Under the pieces are notes generated by a model, which was given only the letters and a program-made list of their open reading frames with translations, had not been told where the DNA came from and ran no database searches. Shown here in pieces: positions 6,651-8,611 of a stretch of 8,611 nt of DNA. The stretch comes from Acidimicrobiales bacterium (GTDB lineage Bacteria; Actinomycetota; Acidimicrobiia; Acidimicrobiales; Ilumatobacteraceae). Position numbers and translations under genes: made by a program. Position 1 is the first letter of the stretch; every line of letters starts with the position of its first letter. The stretch covers positions 1 through 8,611 of the forward strand of contig JAURNB010000242.1 in NCBI GenBank assembly GCA_030830415.1, written 5' to 3'.

Positions 6651-6716
6651 ACCGCTCTAGTGTCTATCGCACAGCAACATCAAAGTAAGTTTTTTCCGCG
6701 AGTAATCTGTTACAGC
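6651..6716. promoter_or_regulatory. Divergent promoter region between the ROK kinase and ung
   Basis: This 66-bp gap must hold promoters for both genes. On the + strand TAATCT (6703-6708) fits the TANNNT -10 pattern and ends 8 nt before the ung ATG at 6717. Transcription would then begin at or next to the start codon, giving a leaderless ung message; this agrees with the lack of a Shine-Dalgarno site. For the kinase no clear -10 box was found. No inverted repeat stands out. Confidence 0.4.
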
Positions 6717-7403
6717 ATGTTGAATTTTGCTGTGCCATCGGGTTGGAGCTCATTTTTCACCGAAGAGTTGTCTAAGAGTTATTGGGAATTGCTGAGTATT
6801 TTTATAGAAACAGAACGTGCAACGTTGGAGATTTATCCACCACACCATGAAGTGTTTGCGGCCTTCGCAGCAACTCCACTGCACAAAGTCAAAGTGGTCA
6901 TCGTTGGTCAAGACCCGTATCACCAACCCGACCAAGCGCATGGGTTGAGTTTTTCTGTCAACACAAATGTTGCGCCACCACCATCACTGCGAAATATTTT
7001 TACTGAGCTACTGAACGACGTGAACGTCGATCGCAATCAACACCCAGCGAAAGGCAACCTCTCGTCGTGGGCAGAGCAAGGTGTGTTGTTGCTCAACACC
7101 ACATGCACTGTGCGTCGCGGCGAAGCGGGGTCGCATAGCGGCAAGGGCTGGGAAAAATTTACAACTGCCGCGCTACGTGTCGTTGCTGAAACACATGAAC
7201 ATGTGGTTTTCATCTTGTGGGGCAAACACGCGCAGGCTTTGAGGCCCCATCTGGAACTCACTGGGAGCCATCACACATTCATCGAGTCACCACATCCCTC
7301 GCCATTGTCTGCTTACCGAGGTTTTTTCGGCAGTAAGCCTTTTTCACAGGCCAATACTGCTCTAATTAAGGCAACTCAAGCCCCGATCGATTGGGGTGCG
7401 TAA
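6717..7403 (+). CDS. ung: Uracil-DNA glycosylase, family 1
   Basis: A 228-residue family 1 uracil-DNA glycosylase, which removes uracil from DNA as the first step of base excision repair. All catalytic and binding motifs are present: GQDPYH at 64-69 with catalytic Asp66 and Tyr68, GLSFSV at 76-81 with the uracil-stacking Phe79, LLLNTTCTV at 124-132 with the uracil-contacting Asn127, and the DNA-intercalating HPSPLSAYRGFFG at 193-205 with His193. Length matches the family (220-230). The reading frame is open far upstream, but that stretch is antisense to the ROK gene. ATG 6717 gives the standard N-terminus ending in the SGW motif (residues 8-10). There is no Shine-Dalgarno site; a TAATCT box just upstream suggests leaderless expression. 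Its stop lies 10 bp from the end of the convergent HAAS/PASTA gene. Confidence 0.98.
   Translation: MLNFAVPSGWSSFFTEELSKSYWELLSIFIETERATLEIYPPHHEVFAAFAATPLHKVKVVIVGQDPYHQPDQAHGLSFSVNTNVAPPPSLRNIFTELLNDVNVDRNQHPAKGNLSSWAEQGVLLLNTTCTVRRGEAGSHSGKGWEKFTTAALRVVAETHEHVVFILWGKHAQALRPHLELTGSHHTFIESPHPSPLSAYRGFFGSKPFSQANTALIKATQAPIDWGA
7381..7396. terminator. Possible two-way hairpin at the end of ung
   Basis: CCCCGATCGATTGGGG is a near-perfect 16-bp palindrome: four G-C pairs, one G-T and one A-T pair around a TCGA loop. It covers the last ung codons and lies about 18 nt beyond the stop of the convergent gene, so it could end both transcripts. No T-run follows on either strand, and the predicted stem is short. 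It is a weak candidate. Confidence 0.25.
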
Positions 7404-7413
7404 GGAATGAGAT

Positions 7414-8376
7414 CTATCGAGACAACGAAGTTGTTGTTCTATTGACCTGCTTTGCAACAGAAGATGTTGTTGTGCTGAATTGTGACGCAATTGTTGAAGA
7501 GGTTTGCACTGGAACCGTGGTTGTTGCAACAGCTCCTTCCCCTACATACAAAATGACAGGAGTCGTACAGGACATTTGACTTGGATTTTCTTGCTCAACG
7601 ACAATGAGTTTACGAAAGTCGGTGGCGGGTTGATTCCATATCGTCTGAGTCATATTCGCCGTTGTTTCCTTGTCGTAATAATCAATTGCGTATGAGACTG
7701 CTCCAGACTCTTGCATGTTTTTCATTTCCATCACTGACAGTCCAACAAAGTTTGGAACCAAATTGCACGGCAGGGTGACGGGTGAAGCAGAGTAACTAAA
7801 CCCCAGGTTTGAACCGGGCTGAAATTGTCCAGTTGTGAGGAATGCACCTGCAACGACGACGCTGAGCGTGATCACATTGCGCAGACGTGAATTCTTTACT
7901 TCTCTGCGACCAAGTACAACCGACAAGTACAAAACTGCAATAAATACTGCGACCCCAAGAATTTTCTCTTCACCCCACTGCCCCACCAATACTCGAGTGT
8001 CGTCACTGTCGTTCAGTACCCATCCAAGCACTTGCGTGAACACCCAAGCTCGCGTTAACCACCACGCGGGAGCAAGACCCGTTGTGAAAGTTTTAGCTTT
8101 TGCAAACACTGCAAGAATACGATCGTAATTTTCACTCACCACTGAACGCCCTGCAGCAGGCTGCTTGTCAACGCTGAGTCCGGCTCCTCGTAGAAGATCG
8201 GTTGCATACTCAGCTGGATCAGCGAGCTTGACCCCATCGAGTAACGATGAAGCGATGTCGGATTCAAGGCCATCGGTGAGGTCTGCAACGGCGTCGGCCG
8301 GCAAATGCCGAAGTTCGCGCCGAACACTCTCTGCAAATACTGCGGCAACTTTTAAGTGGTCAGAGATATTTGACAC
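7414..8376 (-). CDS. HAAS-like / PASTA-like membrane protein, partner of a PadR regulator
   Basis: A 320-residue membrane protein that I do not recognise as a named gene. Residues about 12-70 (RRELRHLPADAVADLTDGLE, then LADPAEYATDLL) resemble the HAAS/DUF1700-type cytoplasmic helical domain of proteins encoded beside PadR regulators. Hydrophobic segments lie at about 102-121, 138-156 and 166-184, placing the C-terminus outside the cell. Residues about 205-280 start with NLVPNFVGLSVMEMKNM and look like one PASTA domain, the type that binds peptidoglycan or beta-lactams in PknB kinases and penicillin-binding proteins. Cys204 and Cys270 flank it and could form a disulfide. The last 35 residues are a Ser/Thr-rich low-complexity tail. 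The GTG start is fixed by a strong AAGGAG site and overlaps the PadR stop codon (TAGTG). Domain calls are by eye; HAAS is the firmer one. Role as an envelope sensor acting with PadR is inference. Confidence 0.75.
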   Translation of the reverse strand: MSNISDHLKVAAVFAESVRRELRHLPADAVADLTDGLESDIASSLLDGVKLADPAEYATDLLRGAGLSVDKQPAAGRSVVSENYDRILAVFAKAKTFTTGLAPAWWLTRAWVFTQVLGWVLNDSDDTRVLVGQWGEEKILGVAVFIAVLYLSVVLGRREVKNSRLRNVITLSVVVAGAFLTTGQFQPGSNLGFSYSASPVTLPCNLVPNFVGLSVMEMKNMQESGAVSYAIDYYDKETTANMTQTIWNQPATDFRKLIVVEQENPSQMSCTTPVILYVGEGAVATTTVPVQTSSTIASQFSTTTSSVAKQVNRTTTSLSR

Positions 8377-8611
8377 TAGGAAACTCCTTCGTCGTTTTTG
8401 ATAATTGCGTCAATGACATTTCGGAAATCAATCCATTGACTCTGTTGCTCAACAAGCCATTCACGACCGATTGCGGTCATCCCGTAGTACTTGCGGTGAG
8501 GACCCTCTTCCGATGGGACCACATAGCTCGATAAATACCCCGTGGAGAACAGGCGCCGTAAGGTTCCATACACCGAAGCTTCAGCGACATCGTTGAGGCC
8601 ATATGCACGTA
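8376..8611 (-). CDS. PadR family transcriptional regulator, C-terminal part (5' end outside window)
   Basis: The last 77 codons of a PadR-type DNA-binding protein; the gene runs past the right edge. The visible frame reads RAYGLNDVAEASVYGTLRRL and then FSTGYLSSYVV, the recognition helix and wing of the PadR winged helix ('YG..L......sVYp.LrrLe..GLi'). GPHRKYYGMTAIGREWL follows, the conserved 'G..RKyY.lT..G...L' of the family. A short helix for dimerisation ends the protein, so this is the small PadR class. Its TAG stop overlaps the GTG of the downstream HAAS/PASTA membrane gene, so both are made from one message. PadR proteins usually repress their own operon. The binding site would lie upstream, outside the window. 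Confidence 0.87.
   Translation of the reverse strand, partial: RAYGLNDVAEASVYGTLRRLFSTGYLSSYVVPSEEGPHRKYYGMTAIGREWLVEQQSQWIDFRNVIDAIIKNDEGVS
8384..8390 (-). promoter_or_regulatory. Shine-Dalgarno site of the HAAS/PASTA gene
   Basis: GAAGGAG on the - strand lies 7 nt before the GTG at 8376 and inside the last codons of the PadR gene. It is the strongest ribosome site in the window. It supports a GTG start that shares a base with the PadR stop. Confidence 0.8.

Noticed and set aside
5776..6660. Several long + strand frames opposite the ROK kinase gene
   Set aside because: Their predicted proteins are rich in Pro, Arg, Ala and Ser with no motifs, as expected from the reverse of a coding gene; the ROK motifs on the - strand are clear.
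6261..6716. Open reading frame extending ung by about 150 codons upstream
   Set aside because: It is antisense to the ROK kinase gene, has no similarity to Ung N-termini, and ATG 6717 gives the normal family length.
7430..7530. GTTGTT-rich stretch that looks like a simple repeat
   Set aside because: It encodes the Ser/Thr/Val-rich tail of the membrane protein on the - strand; the irregular units do not form a repeat array.
1..8611. CRISPR arrays, tRNA or rRNA genes, insertion sequences, attachment sites
   Set aside because: I saw no regularly spaced repeats, clover-leaf sequences, transposase motifs or terminal inverted repeats; nearly every base is in a supported gene.

Overview
The window looks like a gene-dense stretch of an actinobacterial chromosome (Actinomycetota). 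The main evidence is a mycofactocin glycosyltransferase (MftF) next to FixC/FixX/ETF-type electron-transfer genes. DUF4395, PadR/HAAS and ROK genes of actinobacterial flavour support this. By eye the base composition is moderate (roughly half G+C, not computed), low for a soil actinomycete. A streamlined aquatic lineage such as the Acidimicrobiia is a reasonable guess, but no marker gene here proves it. About 99% of the window is coding. There are no rRNA, tRNA, IS or CRISPR features, and both ends cut through genes.

Region 1 (1-3135, + strand) is one tightly packed operon: the C-terminal part of a FixC-like FAD dehydrogenase, FixX ferredoxin (4-nt overlap), an ETF beta subunit (12-nt gap), and MftF (overlaps the ETF gene). 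MftF glycosylates the peptide-derived redox cofactor mycofactocin. The Fix/ETF proteins form a route that carries electrons from a flavoprotein through a quinone oxidoreductase to the respiratory chain. Together they suggest a mycofactocin locus with its own electron outlet. The remaining mft genes and the ETF alpha subunit would lie upstream, outside the window.

Region 2 (3122-5754) starts with a DUF4395 membrane protein on the - strand, convergent with mftF and divergent from the next pair. That pair, on the + strand, is a shortened alanine-racemase-like PLP enzyme and a multi-pass DUF1624/DUF418-type putative acyltransferase, 6 nt apart. The short divergent region between them carries overlapping candidate -10 boxes and a small inverted repeat.

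Region 3 (5763-7403) has a ROK sugar kinase (-) diverging from uracil-DNA glycosylase ung (+), which appears to be read from a leaderless or nearly leaderless transcript.

Region 4 (7414-8611, - strand) is a PadR-family regulator (cut by the window edge) whose stop codon overlaps the GTG start of a membrane protein. That protein joins an N-terminal HAAS-like domain, three membrane segments and an extracellular PASTA-like domain. It is a candidate envelope-sensing pair and, with the mycofactocin/Fix association, the most interesting part of the window.
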